Assembly (NCBI RefSeq): GCF_040419245.1
Contig: NZ_JAZHOH010000001.1
Span: 1,364,001 to 1,428,000 of the forward strand
Reading direction: 5' to 3'
Source of the DNA: Ewingella sp. CoE-038-23
GTDB lineage: Bacteria; Pseudomonadota; Gammaproteobacteria; Enterobacterales; Enterobacteriaceae
Length of the DNA: 64,000 nt
Positions within the stretch are counted from its first letter, which is position 1. Every line of letters starts with the position of its first letter. Below, piece after piece: positions 1 through 10,975 of this stretch. The notes below the pieces were generated by a model that was not told the origin of the DNA, did not search any database, and was given only the letters and a program-made list of their open reading frames with translations. Position numbers and translations under genes: made by a program.

Positions 1-405
1 AACTTTGCTCTTACCGTGCTGATTGGCGGCCCGCTGCTGGGCTATTTGCTGCTGCGCGGCGCGAACATCCAAGGGTGCGGACTCAGGCTGCTGCCGATGA
101 TTAGCGTAGTGGCTCTGGTGGCGAGTATCGCGGTGATGATGATGCAAAGCGCCAGTCTGGCAGGCATTAACAGCTCGGTACAGGCCGCTTCGGCGCTTAT
201 CCCGCAATACGGCGCGCTCTCGGTATGGCGCGTGGTGCTGGTGGTACTCGGGCTGGGCTGCTGGATTTGCCCACTGGTGATGCGTAAACGCCCGGCGGTG
301 GCCTCGCTGGTTCTGGCCTTCGTGCTGGTATTTGCCGGTGAGCTGATCGGACGCGCCATTTTCTATGGTCTGCATATGACCGTGGGTGTTGCCATCGGCA
401 GCTAA
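1..405 (+). CDS. dmsC: Anaerobic DMSO reductase membrane anchor subunit DmsC, C-terminal part
   Basis: This is the last 134 residues of the integral membrane anchor of DMSO reductase; the 5' end lies outside the window. The reading frame is open from base 1, so the GTG at 16 is internal. The visible part has about four hydrophobic helices separated by short basic or polar loops, as expected for the C-terminal half of DmsC (about 287 residues in E. coli). DmsC holds the catalytic DmsAB dimer at the membrane and passes electrons from menaquinol. The gene is followed after 54 bases by dmsD, the chaperone for DmsA, which supports the call. Identification rests on the hydrophobic pattern plus this context. 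Confidence 0.85.
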   Translation, partial: NFALTVLIGGPLLGYLLLRGANIQGCGLRLLPMISVVALVASIAVMMMQSASLAGINSSVQAASALIPQYGALSVWRVVLVVLGLGCWICPLVMRKRPAVASLVLAFVLVFAGELIGRAIFYGLHMTVGVAIGS

Positions 406-415
406 GCTTCACAGG

Positions 416-443
416 GCCCGCGCCGTCTTGAGGCCGCGCGGGC
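416..443 (+). other. GC-rich hairpin between dmsC and dmsD
   Basis: GCCCGCGC (416-423) pairs with GCGCGGGC (436-443). No T-run follows, so this is more likely an mRNA processing or stability element inside the operon than a terminator. Confidence 0.5.
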
Positions 444-459
444 TAAAAACGAGTCAACT

Positions 460-1068
460 ATGTCTACTGAAACTATCGCCGTAACTGGCAAAGTGCTGGG
501 CGCACTGCTTTACTTCCCGCCCGATTCACCGCAGGTTTTCCCGCTGATCCAATGGCTGCAAGAGGGGGCGTGGAAAAGCGAATGGCCCTATTTAACGGCT
601 AACGCTGCGGCTGATATCGAGGCTTTATTGCAGCAAAGTTTGAGTGAGGAAGAGTCCTGCGAAGAGGCGTTTCAGCGGCTGTTTGTCGGGCCGTACGCCT
701 TACCGGCTCCGCCTTGGGGCTCAGTCTATCTGGATAAAGAGAGCGTCTTGTTTGGCGATTCAACCCTCAAACTGCGCGAGTGGATGCGCCAGCGCGGCAT
801 TGAATCTCAGCTTGTTCAGGCCGAACCCGAAGATCACATTGGCTTAATGCTGATGATGGCCAGCTGGTTGGCGGAAAACGATCCCCAGCACCTTGACGCG
901 TTTTTGGCCGAGCACCTGCTGCCTTGGTCATCGCGCTATTTGTCCTTACTCGAGCAAGGCGCGGTGCATCCGTTTTATCAAGCCGTAGCGCGTCTGGCGC
1001 AAGTCACGCTGGATGGCTGGCAGCAGTTCTGCCCATTGGCCGTGGTTGAGCAGGAGCTTTACCGTTAA
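460..1068 (+). CDS. dmsD: Tat proofreading chaperone DmsD
   Basis: This 202-residue TorD/DmsD-family chaperone binds the twin-arginine leader of DmsA and delays its export until the molybdopterin cofactor is loaded; it acts in the cytoplasm. The segment PEDHIGLMLMM (about residues 122-132) is the family's conserved D-H-I signature, and the length matches the E. coli protein (204 residues). In E. coli K-12 dmsD sits in the ynf operon, whereas here it directly follows dmsC. The stop TAA shares its last base with the ATG of the following ferredoxin gene, so the two are translationally coupled. Confidence 0.92.
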   Translation: MSTETIAVTGKVLGALLYFPPDSPQVFPLIQWLQEGAWKSEWPYLTANAAADIEALLQQSLSEEESCEEAFQRLFVGPYALPAPPWGSVYLDKESVLFGDSTLKLREWMRQRGIESQLVQAEPEDHIGLMLMMASWLAENDPQHLDAFLAEHLLPWSSRYLSLLEQGAVHPFYQAVARLAQVTLDGWQQFCPLAVVEQELYR

Positions 1069-1628
1069 TGAGCGATTCGCGTGATGCCAATTACTATCGG
1101 GCGTGGATGAGTTCGCGGGAAGTTAGCCGTCGCGGGCTGTTTCGCGGCTTCTTCGCCTCCGGCCAGCGCGCCGTTGAAGACAATCGCGATGCCGGCGTGT
1201 TAGTTCGCCAGTGCGCTCGCCCGCCACAGGCCATCGCCGAGCCGCTTTTTTTACAAGCGTGCGATGGCTGCGGGGCGTGCCGCGATGCCTGCCCGATGGG
1301 CATCATCGCCGTGGAACAGGGCAAGACCAGGCTGGAAATTGAGTACGCCGAGTGCGACTTTTGCGGCGCTTGCACTCACGCCTGTCAGCGCGGGGCATTA
1401 GAGGCGACGGTGGTGATGGATACCGGGCTGCGTCCGGTTATTTCTCAGCAGTGTCTGGGACGCCTCGATAACTTGTGCAGAATGTGTGAAATAGCCTGTC
1501 CACGGACGGCAATATTTTTTAATCAACATAATCAACCGGCGATAAATAACGATAACTGTAACGGCTGCGGTAAATGCAAACTCGTTTGTTATCATGGTGA
1601 TATTAGTTTGTCATTACAGCCTTCATGA
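1068..1628 (+). CDS. NapF-type polyferredoxin in the dms operon
   Basis: A 186-residue cytoplasmic iron-sulfur protein. The N-terminal SRRGLFRGF matches the NapF-type SRRG opening. Three clear 4Fe-4S sets follow: CDGCGACRDACP, CDFCGACTHAC and CNGCGKCKLVC. A fourth, less regular set lies between them (QQCLG, then CRMCEIACP). NapF of the periplasmic nitrate reductase system has the same plan at about 164 residues and is thought to assist cofactor loading of NapA in the cytoplasm. Here the start codon overlaps the dmsD stop, so a similar maturation or electron-supply role for DmsA is likely but inferred. I give no symbol because napF proper belongs to the nap operon. Confidence 0.85.
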   Translation: MSDSRDANYYRAWMSSREVSRRGLFRGFFASGQRAVEDNRDAGVLVRQCARPPQAIAEPLFLQACDGCGACRDACPMGIIAVEQGKTRLEIEYAECDFCGACTHACQRGALEATVVMDTGLRPVISQQCLGRLDNLCRMCEIACPRTAIFFNQHNQPAINNDNCNGCGKCKLVCYHGDISLSLQPS

Positions 1629-1701
1629 GTTCTTAGCGTTGGATTGATTAGCGTTTTAAATCATCGACTCACAGTTTGTGCTGATACCGATTTTCAGCCA
1701 A

Positions 1702-1729
1702 TTGACTTTTAAATCGCCAGTGGCATGAT
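1702..1729 (+). promoter_or_regulatory. Possible sigma-70 promoter for ycaD
   Basis: TTGACT (1702-1707) and CATGAT (1724-1729) are separated by 16 bases and lie 39 bases before the chosen ycaD ATG. The -35 matches at five of six bases and the -10 at four of six. Confidence 0.4.
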
Positions 1730-1767
1730 GCGCGCAATTTCTTCGCTTCTTGGTCGCCAACTTCCCT

Positions 1768-2913
1768 ATGTCCGCCTACTCTCGCCCGGTAATTTTATTA
1801 TTATGTGGGCTACTTTTGCTGACGGTTTCTATCGCTGTACTCAGTACACTAGTGCCGCTTTGGCTCAGCCATGAAATGCTGCCTACCTGGCAGGTCGGAC
1901 TGGTGAGTTCATCCTATTATTCGGGCAACCTGGTGGGCACGCTGATCGCCGGGGTGGTGATTAAAAAGCTCGGCTTCAACCGCAGTTATTACCTCTCCTG
2001 CATGGTGTTTGCCGCCGCGACCGCCGGACTGGCACTGTCAATGAGCTTCTGGAGTTGGATCAGCTGGCGCTTTATGGCCGGTGTGGGCTGTGCGCTGATT
2101 TGGGTCATTGTGGAAAGTGCTCTGCTGCGCAGCGGGACAGTGCGTAACCGTGGTCAGCTGCTGGCGGCCTACATGATCATCTATTATATCGGTACCGTGG
2201 TCGGACAGCTGATGCTCGGCATAGTCTCGACCGAGCTGTTCAGCGTGCTGCCGTGGGTGACATCGCTTATCGCCATTTCCATCCTGCCGCTGCTGTTCAC
2301 CCAGATAACCAATCAGGACAGCGAGCTGCCGCGCACCTCTATTTGGCCGATGCTAAAACGCCGCAGCGCGCGCTTGGGTATCAACGGCTGCGTGATTTCA
2401 GGCATTATTCTCGGCTCGCTGTACGGCTTAATGCCGCTGTTCCTTAACCATCAGGGCATGAGCGATGCTGACGTGGGATATTGGATGGCGTTGCTGGTCA
2501 GTTCGGGGATCATCGGACAGTGGCCGGTAGGGCGTTTGGCCGACCGTTATGGTCGCCTGATTGTGCTGCGTGTGCAGGTGTTTGTGGTGATCCTTGGCAG
2601 TATTGCGATGCTCAGTGGCTATGCGATGGCGCCAACTCTGTTTATCCTCGGCTGCGCGGGCTTTACTCTCTATCCGGTGGCGATGTCATGGGCCTGTGAG
2701 AAGGTCCATCCGGAAGAGCTGGTGGCGATGAATCAGGCGCTGTTGATGAGTTACACCATCGGCAGCCTTGCCGGGCCAACCATGACCGCGATGCTGATGC
2801 AAAACTATTCCGACCGTCTACTCTTTGTGATGATTGCCGCCGTGGCTCTGGTTTATCTGGTGGTGCTGCTGCGTAAAGCTGACAAACATCAGACTCCGGT
2901 GGCAACCGCCTAA
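1768..2913 (+). CDS. ycaD: MFS transporter YcaD
   Basis: This 381-residue inner-membrane transporter of the major facilitator superfamily has twelve predicted helices and a cytoplasmic motif A-like GRLADRYGR after helix 8. The sequence closely follows E. coli YcaD from the N-terminal SRPVILLL through [11 protein letters not shown] and VNGC/INGC. The substrate is unknown; distant similarity to drug-efflux MFS proteins does not establish a role. I chose the ATG at 1768 because the protein then starts MSAYSRP like its relatives; an upstream in-frame TTG at 1750 is less likely. It stands alone, with its own promoter and a terminator shared with the convergent pflA. Confidence 0.9.
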   Translation: MSAYSRPVILLLCGLLLLTVSIAVLSTLVPLWLSHEMLPTWQVGLVSSSYYSGNLVGTLIAGVVIKKLGFNRSYYLSCMVFAAATAGLALSMSFWSWISWRFMAGVGCALIWVIVESALLRSGTVRNRGQLLAAYMIIYYIGTVVGQLMLGIVSTELFSVLPWVTSLIAISILPLLFTQITNQDSELPRTSIWPMLKRRSARLGINGCVISGIILGSLYGLMPLFLNHQGMSDADVGYWMALLVSSGIIGQWPVGRLADRYGRLIVLRVQVFVVILGSIAMLSGYAMAPTLFILGCAGFTLYPVAMSWACEKVHPEELVAMNQALLMSYTIGSLAGPTMTAMLMQNYSDRLLFVMIAAVALVYLVVLLRKADKHQTPVATA

Positions 2914-2937
2914 AGCCAACTCACGGTAAACAGACAT

Positions 2938-2965
2938 AAAAAAGCCCGAACCTTCGGGCTTTTTT
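2938..2965. terminator. Bidirectional terminator between ycaD and pflA
   Basis: AAAAGCCCGAA, loop CC, TTCGGGCTTTT, with an A-run before and a T-run after. It can serve ycaD on the plus strand and pflA on the minus strand. Confidence 0.9.
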
Positions 2966-2986
2966 GTTTGTGCGGATAGGGAAGGG

Positions 2987-3727
2987 TTAGTACATCACTT
3001 TGTGGCCGTAGCCTTCAAGAATGCCTTTCACTCTGTCCATGATCTCTTTAGTTGGCGGGTTTACGCCGTCCAGACCATAGGTCTCGCCCATGGCGGTCCA
3101 TTTGTGTTTACCCAGCTCATGGTAGGGCAGCAGCTCAATCTTCTCGATGTTGGTCATGTCTTTGGTGAACTCACCGAGCAGATGCGCCGATTTGTCATCA
3201 TCCGACCAACCCGGAACCACTACATAACGGATCCAGGTACGCTGATTGCGTTTTGCCAGATAACGGGCGAATTCCAGCGTGCGGTGGTTCGACACGCCAA
3301 CCAGATTCTGGTGAATATCGTCATTCATCTGTTTGAGGTCGAGCATGACTAAGTCAGTCACGTCGAGCAGCTCATCAATTACCGGGTCATAACGACGAAC
3401 AAACCCGTTGGTGTCGAGACAGGTATTGATGCCTTCTTTCTGGCACGCGCGGAACCAGTCGCGCACGAATTCAGCTTGCAGGATCGCTTCGCCACCCGAA
3501 GCCGTAACCCCGCCGCCCGAGGCGTTCATGAAGTGGCGATAGGTGACCACTTCACTCATTAAATCTTCAACATTGATCTCTTTGCCTCCATGGGTGTCCC
3601 ACGTATCGCGGTTGTGGCAATACATGCAACGCATCAGGCAACCCTGGAAGAACACAATAAAACGTATGCCTGGGCCATCTACCGTGCCACAGGATTCATA
3701 AGAGTGGATGCGACCTTGAACTGACAT
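2987..3727 (-). CDS. pflA: Pyruvate formate-lyase activating enzyme
   Basis: A radical SAM enzyme of 246 residues. It binds a 4Fe-4S cluster through CxxxCxxC (CLMRCMYC, Cys30, Cys34, Cys37) and uses S-adenosylmethionine to place the glycyl radical on PflB under anaerobic conditions. The motif [12 protein letters not shown] (about residues 71-82) is the family's SAM-contact region. Starting at the ATG at 3727 gives MSVQGRIHS, matching E. coli PflA in sequence and length; an upstream in-frame ATG at 3754 would add nine residues and is rejected. It lies downstream of focA-pflB, but a terminator after pflB and a 312-base gap indicate that it also has its own transcription. Confidence 0.97.
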   Translation of the reverse strand: MSVQGRIHSYESCGTVDGPGIRFIVFFQGCLMRCMYCHNRDTWDTHGGKEINVEDLMSEVVTYRHFMNASGGGVTASGGEAILQAEFVRDWFRACQKEGINTCLDTNGFVRRYDPVIDELLDVTDLVMLDLKQMNDDIHQNLVGVSNHRTLEFARYLAKRNQRTWIRYVVVPGWSDDDKSAHLLGEFTKDMTNIEKIELLPYHELGKHKWTAMGETYGLDGVNPPTKEIMDRVKGILEGYGHKVMY

Positions 3728-4039
3728 TGCGGGTTTTTCTCCAATATTGACCAATAAGTTGCAGTCTAAATGCGCGGATGCTGGCCTGGCAGAGATAAAC
3801 TGAAAGTAACCCCATATCCTTGAGGATTCTCTGGTTGCTACTTGTTAATAATAACAGACAATTAGTAAGGTTGATTGCTATAGCATCGCGGATTTGCTTT
3901 GCCAGAAGCCTCTGTCATTAAGACTCTGGCAAAGCAGACTTATTCTATAAAGTCTTCATCAAAGAGCAGGGCTTGATGTTAAAAAGGCTCCACGGTTGTG
4001 GAGCCTTTATGTTTTGCGGCTAACTTACCGCCGTATTAC
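3728..4039 (-). other. pflB-pflA intergenic region with a long inverted repeat
   Basis: It holds the pflB terminator (3981-4009), a perfect 12-bp inverted repeat TGCTTTGCCAGA (3895-3906) / TCTGGCAAAGCA (3925-3936) with an 18-base spacer, and presumably the pflA promoter. No coding potential was recognised. Confidence 0.6.
3981..4009 (-). terminator. pflB terminator
   Basis: On the minus strand AAAGGCTCCAC, loop AACC, GTGGAGCCTTTTT followed by AAC. The strong stem with a T-run starts about 30 bases after the pflB stop. Confidence 0.85.
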
Positions 4040-6322
<2,283 letters not shown>

Positions 6323-6397
6323 TATGCACCTACCTTCTAATTTGGCTTTCTTTATAAATCGGTTTGTAAACTTGTTGTGACCAGCAATTCACAGAAC

Positions 6398-7255
6398 TTA
6401 GTGTTTTTGCTCATCACGGAGATAAATTACCCAGTACGTCAATCCGACCATTAAACCGCCACCAATGATGTTGCCGATGGTGACTGGGATCAGGTTGTCG
6501 ATGATAAAGTTACTGATATTCAACTCTGCAAACTGTGCAGGTGTGGTACCAATCGCCTGCCAGAACTCAGGGGAAGCGAAGTTTTTAATCACGATACCGA
6601 GAGGGATCATAAACATGTTGGCGATGCTGTGTTCGAAGCCGCTGGCAACGAACATGCCGACAGGGAGGATCATGGCGAACATTTTGTCCATCAGGCTGCG
6701 GCCTGAGTAACTCATCCACACCGCCAGACAGACCATCAGGTTAGCCAAAATGCCGAGGCATACGGCTTCGATGAATGTGTGATGCATTTTATGGTCGGCG
6801 GTTTGTAGGACATTAAGCCCCCACAGGCCGTTATCAACCATATATTCACCCGAGAACCAGATGAGGGCGACAAAGAACAACGCGCCAATCAAGTTACCAA
6901 TATAGACATTGACCCAGTTACACGCCAATTGGCCCCATGTGATTCGGCCGCTGGCCTTGGCTATCACAATCAGTACCGTAGAAGTGAAAAGGTCAGCTCC
7001 GCACACCACGACCAACATCAGGCCGAGAGAGAAGCAGATACCGCCGACTAATTTAGCCAGACCGAAAGGGACGGCTGCAGTGCCTGTGGTAGAGGTGATA
7101 TAGAAAACAAATGCAATTGAGATAAAGACACCAGCGGTTATCGCTAAATAGAATGTTTTCAGCGGTTGTTTAGTGGCTTTATAAACACCAGCATCTTCGG
7201 CGACTTTCGCTGTAGCTGCGGGTAACAATAAATTGAAGGGGTTGTCAGCTTTCAC
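6398..7255 (-). CDS. focA: Formate channel FocA
   Basis: A 285-residue inner-membrane channel of the formate-nitrite transporter (FNT) family that exports formate made by PflB and can import it when the pH falls. Six transmembrane helices are visible. The sequence starts MKADNPFNLLLPAA, as in E. coli. GFEHSIANMF (about residue 207) carries the pore histidine, corresponding to His209 of E. coli FocA. It is the first gene of the focA-pflB operon; in E. coli the focA message is translated far less than pflB, and the 75-base spacer here is compatible with that arrangement. Confidence 0.97.
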   Translation of the reverse strand: MKADNPFNLLLPAATAKVAEDAGVYKATKQPLKTFYLAITAGVFISIAFVFYITSTTGTAAVPFGLAKLVGGICFSLGLMLVVVCGADLFTSTVLIVIAKASGRITWGQLACNWVNVYIGNLIGALFFVALIWFSGEYMVDNGLWGLNVLQTADHKMHHTFIEAVCLGILANLMVCLAVWMSYSGRSLMDKMFAMILPVGMFVASGFEHSIANMFMIPLGIVIKNFASPEFWQAIGTTPAQFAELNISNFIIDNLIPVTIGNIIGGGLMVGLTYWVIYLRDEQKH

Positions 7256-7691
7256 AGTAACTCTCTCTGTAAGGGTTATCTACTGCACAACGAGATACTA
7301 GCAAAGCAGTATAACGTAAAAATTGACTTGGATCATAAGGGGGGGTTATATCCGAGCTGGGAGCTTATACCAAAGGAGTAAATTATGCCTTATCTTTTTG
7401 AAAAATAAAGAATAAAAACATTTTAAATCTTACAAAAAAAGTTGAATTGCCTTTTTGATGGTGAGAAAGAAATGTTAAAGTTTGAGGGGCAATGTAATGA
7501 AATCATTTCTTATTGTGCATATTATCTGCGATATTTTTTAATGGTTAGCAGAAGTGAAATAAAAAATAAGCGGGGAAATTAAAAATAGTTAAGACATAAA
7601 ATTAAGCAGCAAATTGAATGAGTAGTCAAATAATCATATCGATGGTTTTTAATGCAAAAAAAACGGTTCCAGATTTTTGGTATTTAGGATT
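7256..7691 (-). promoter_or_regulatory. focA-pflB promoter region
   Basis: About 435 bases of strikingly AT-rich DNA between focA and the ycaO terminator. In E. coli the matching region carries several promoters and FNR, ArcA, IHF and NarL sites. The one site I can support is the FNR-like sequence at 7323-7336 (separate entry). Short ORFs in it (7 codons at 7385, 36 codons at 7472, both plus strand) are not recognisable. Confidence 0.7.
7295..7336 (-). promoter_or_regulatory. FNR-like site and -10 element of a focA promoter
   Basis: TTGACTTGGATCAT (7323-7336) matches the FNR consensus TTGAT-N4-ATCAA at eight of ten positions. On the minus strand TAGTAT (7300 to 7295) lies with its centre 32 bases downstream of the FNR dyad. 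That is the spacing expected when FNR binds at -41.5 (class II activation), which would place the start near 7288. Confidence 0.6.
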
Positions 7692-7720
7692 AAAAAACCG
7701 GCAGACAGGGCTACCGGTTT
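7692..7720 (-). terminator. ycaO terminator
   Basis: On the minus strand AAACCGG and CCGGTTT arms flank a 12-base loop, followed by a run of T, shortly after the ycaO stop. Confidence 0.75.
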
Positions 7721-7748
7721 GGATTTGCTCAAGAAAGAGTGAAGCGAA

Positions 7749-9512
7749 TTACTTCTTCAGCCAGTAACGGCGTTTAGCCGCCTGCAGCTTCTCATAGGCC
7801 GCTAGCAGTCCTTGATGGGACGGCAGGGCTTTCAGGTCAGCATCTACGGCAAACAGCCCATAGAAACGCTCTTCACCGCTGATGGCAGCCGAGGCGTGAT
7901 CGACAGCATCCTGACCGTACATTTTGACGAAGGCGCCATAATACTGGGCCGGGTCGCGATCTTCTTCTAATGAGAGTTGCAGCAGGGTTTGCAAGCAACG
8001 GTAATAGTTGTTGCGCTCATCGCTGTAAACGGATGAGTTAAACTCGTGCGCCCACTCGGCCCAGGTCAGTGCCTGATCCAAGTCGCCGCCGGCCAAGGCC
8101 AGCATGGATTTCAGCTCGCCTACGCGCAGGGTGTACCAGCCGTTATCTTTGCCGCTGGCAATGCCCAGCAACTCGCGAACGCGGGTGAAGTCGTCCAGAC
8201 CTTCGTCGTCCATCTGGGTGATCATTTCCAGATAGGTTTCCTGTGAGAAATCACTGTCTGGCAGAGCCAACAGCTGCTCGCGCAGGTGAGCGCCCATGCT
8301 GTTGTTGGCTAACAGCAAGTCTTCCGCCGGGTAGATGTCTGACATGCCAGGCACGATGATGCGGCACGCGTAAACGTCTAAGTGCTCGTAATCAGCGATA
8401 TACACTTCAGCATCTTCTTTATCGAAGATTGCCATCAGCGTGGCGAACTCTTCTTCGGTGGTGCCGCTGAAGCTCCAGTCTGCAAACGGATAGTCCGCAT
8501 CTTGCTTGAACATGTCCCATGAGATCAGGCCGCTTGAATCGATGAAGTGAGTTTCCAAGTTGGCGTGTTCAGCCACTTCTTCATCATCAAAGGTGGGTGC
8601 AGTAAACACATCCAGATCTTTCAAGCTACGACCTTGCAGCAGCTCGGTCACGGTACGTTCCAGCGCCACGCCAAAGTCCGGGTGCGCGCCGAAAGAGGCG
8701 AAACAGGTACCATTGGATGGGTTGAACAGCACTACGCAGATAACCGGATAGTTGCCGCCCAGAGAGGCGTCATAAGAAAGAATGGGGAAACCTTCTTCTT
8801 CCAGCTTGGCAATGGCTTCCACCACGCCCGGATAGCGCGCCAGCACGTCAGCAGGGATTTCCGGCAGACTGATTGACTCAGCGATAATGCGGTTTTTAAC
8901 GTAACGCTCGAAAACTTCGGACAGCCCCTGAACGCGCGCTTCGTTAGCGGTGTTACCCGCAGACATGCCGTTGGAAACATATAAGTTGCCGATGATGTTC
9001 ATCGGGATATAGACGGTTTGCAGGTCAGATTGGCGAGTGAACGGCAGGGCGCAGATCCCGCGCTCCGGGTTGCCGGACTGCAGGTCTACCAAATCGCTGC
9101 CGGTAAGCTCTTTATCGGCATCATAAAAATCATGCAGACGCTCATCCAAAATCCCCGCTGGCAGGCTGTTATCTGCTGGGATTGGGAACCATTTCTCGTT
9201 TGGATAATGCACGAAATCGCCATTGGCAATCTCTTTACCCAGATAGAAATCGGCGAAGAAATAGTTGGTCGACAGACGCTCGAAATATTCACCTAAGGCA
9301 GAAGCCAATGCCGCTTTTTTACTGGCACCTTTACCGTTGGTAAAGCAGAGCGGGCAGTCGCGATCGCGAATATGTACCGACCAAACGTGGGGTACAGGAT
9401 TCAGCCATGAAGCCTCTTCAATATTGAAACCGAGGTCGGCGAGTTTTTGTTGGAAGCGGGAAATAGAGTCTTCCAGCGCGGCGTCTTTACCAGGAATAAA
9501 AGTTTGCGTCAT
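7749..9512 (-). CDS. ycaO: YcaO-domain protein, ribosomal protein S12 methylthiotransferase accessory factor
   Basis: A 587-residue YcaO-family protein. The YcaO fold uses ATP to activate amide backbones; E. coli YcaO assists RimO in beta-methylthiolation of S12, though its exact chemistry there is unsettled. The ATP-binding segments ALGEYFERLSTNY (about 72-84) and SEVFERYVKNRIIAESISL (about 198-216) are conserved. The C-terminal 170 residues are helical and TPR-like. No precursor peptide, dehydrogenase or transporter gene is adjacent, so this is the housekeeping type and not part of a thiazole/oxazole peptide cluster. The ATG at 9512 gives the E. coli-like MTQTFIPGKD; a GTG three codons upstream is possible. 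Confidence 0.95.
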   Translation of the reverse strand: MTQTFIPGKDAALEDSISRFQQKLADLGFNIEEASWLNPVPHVWSVHIRDRDCPLCFTNGKGASKKAALASALGEYFERLSTNYFFADFYLGKEIANGDFVHYPNEKWFPIPADNSLPAGILDERLHDFYDADKELTGSDLVDLQSGNPERGICALPFTRQSDLQTVYIPMNIIGNLYVSNGMSAGNTANEARVQGLSEVFERYVKNRIIAESISLPEIPADVLARYPGVVEAIAKLEEEGFPILSYDASLGGNYPVICVVLFNPSNGTCFASFGAHPDFGVALERTVTELLQGRSLKDLDVFTAPTFDDEEVAEHANLETHFIDSSGLISWDMFKQDADYPFADWSFSGTTEEEFATLMAIFDKEDAEVYIADYEHLDVYACRIIVPGMSDIYPAEDLLLANNSMGAHLREQLLALPDSDFSQETYLEMITQMDDEGLDDFTRVRELLGIASGKDNGWYTLRVGELKSMLALAGGDLDQALTWAEWAHEFNSSVYSDERNNYYRCLQTLLQLSLEEDRDPAQYYGAFVKMYGQDAVDHASAAISGEERFYGLFAVDADLKALPSHQGLLAAYEKLQAAKRRYWLKK

Positions 9513-9795
9513 TGAGTTCACTTTTGAGCGTTCTAAAAACGCGCAATGATACGGGGTTTTGGCCTATAGCTCCACGTATTCATACAGCTATTGCGTGCAC
9601 GGGATAAAGCATCAGCAACATAGTCTTTATTTTTCATTTTTTAACGATTTAAACGCGGTGAATGGGGTGATATTCAAACGACAGCAATGTGATCCTGCTC
9701 TCAGGAACAATAAGCGTTGCAGACTGCTTGTATCGAATGATAAAACCGTTAAATTGATTGTATCGATGGTTAGCTCAGTGGAGTGGTGAGGGGAA

Positions 9796-10881
9796 ATGAC
9801 TCAGGTTTATAATTTCAGTGCAGGTCCGGCAATGATCCCGGCAGAAGTGTTACGTCGTGCGCAACAAGAATTATGTAATTGGCATGGTTTGGGCACGTCT
9901 GTGATGGAAATCAGTCACCGTAGTAAAGAGTTTATTCAGGTTGCCGAAGAGTCGGAACGTGATATCCGCGAGCTGATGAATATCCCCTCGAACTACAAAG
10001 TCCTGTTCTGCCACGGCGGCGCGCGCGCGCAGTTCGCTGCGATCCCACTGAACTTACTGGGTGATAAAACCACCGCTGACTATATTGACGGCGGCTACTG
10101 GGCACATAGCGCGGTCAACGAAGCGCAGAAATACTGCACGCCAAACGTTATCGATGTGACAACCACCGTCGACGGCAAACGCGGCATTTTGCCGATGAGC
10201 CAATGGGCGTTGAACAAAGATGCCGCCTACGTTCACTACTGCCCGAATGAAACCATTGATGGCGTCGCGATTGATGAAGTGCCTGACTTTGGCGACAAAC
10301 TGGTCATTGCTGACTACTCGTCATCTATTTTATCTCGTCCGGTAGACGTGAACCGTTTTGGCGTGATTTATGCCGGCGCGCAGAAAAACATCGGCCCGGC
10401 TGGCCTGACACTGGTGATCGTGCGCGAAGATTTGCTGGGCCGTGCTCGCAAAGAATTGCCTTCGATTCTTGATTACACCGTGCTGGCTGAAAATGACTCC
10501 ATGTTTAACACGCCGCCGACCTTCGCCTGGTATCTGTCTGGCATGGTCTTCAAATGGCTGAAAGAGCAGGGCGGCCTGCGCGAAATGGAGAAGCGTAATC
10601 GGGCGAAAGCTGAATTACTCTATGGCACTATCGACCGTTCTGATTTTTATCGTAACGACGTGGCTCAGGCCAACCGTTCGTGGATGAACGTTCCTTTCCA
10701 AATGGCGGATGCGTCTCTGGACAAACTGTTCTTAGAGCAGTCGCAGAAAGCGGGCCTGCATGCTCTGAAAGGGCACCGCGTTGTTGGCGGAATGCGCGCA
10801 TCGATTTATAACGCGATGCCGATTGAAGGTGTTAAAGCATTGACCGATTTTATGGCTGATTTCGAGAAAAGCCACGGTTAA
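9796..10881 (+). CDS. serC: Phosphoserine/phosphohydroxythreonine aminotransferase
   Basis: A 361-residue fold-type I PLP enzyme that makes 3-phosphoserine for serine synthesis and 4-phosphohydroxythreonine for pyridoxal phosphate synthesis. The cofactor lysine is in [11 protein letters not shown] (near residue 197), and the opening [11 protein letters not shown] is typical. The ATG at 9796 follows GAGGGG at good spacing. aroA follows after 94 bases; serC-aroA is a conserved mixed-function operon, with a hairpin in the gap that may set the ratio of the two products. Confidence 0.97.
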   Translation: MTQVYNFSAGPAMIPAEVLRRAQQELCNWHGLGTSVMEISHRSKEFIQVAEESERDIRELMNIPSNYKVLFCHGGARAQFAAIPLNLLGDKTTADYIDGGYWAHSAVNEAQKYCTPNVIDVTTTVDGKRGILPMSQWALNKDAAYVHYCPNETIDGVAIDEVPDFGDKLVIADYSSSILSRPVDVNRFGVIYAGAQKNIGPAGLTLVIVREDLLGRARKELPSILDYTVLAENDSMFNTPPTFAWYLSGMVFKWLKEQGGLREMEKRNRAKAELLYGTIDRSDFYRNDVAQANRSWMNVPFQMADASLDKLFLEQSQKAGLHALKGHRVVGGMRASIYNAMPIEGVKALTDFMADFEKSHG

Positions 10882-10916
10882 TCATCTGTAATAATCGCCG
10901 TGCGCAGCATGGCTTG

Positions 10917-10950
10917 AAAATGACCTCGGCCTGAAATCCGGGGTCATTTT
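10917..10950 (+). terminator. serC-aroA intergenic hairpin, partial terminator
   Basis: AAAATGACCTCGG and CCGGGGTCATTTT form a long stem with a short loop and a TTTT end. It lies 26 bases before the aroA GTG, suggesting partial termination within the operon. Confidence 0.7.
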
Positions 10951-10975
10951 ATGAATAAAGAATAATGGAGAAAGC

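Noticed and set aside
7749..9512. YcaO as part of a modified-peptide (azole or thioamide) cluster
   Set aside because: No precursor, dehydrogenase, E1-like or export gene nearby; the sequence and locus match the housekeeping S12-related YcaO.
9559..9789. 76-codon ORF ending just before serC
   Set aside because: Low-complexity start, no family resemblance, no ribosome binding site; lies in the ycaO-serC promoter gap. A serine leader peptide was considered, but only a few Ser codons are present.
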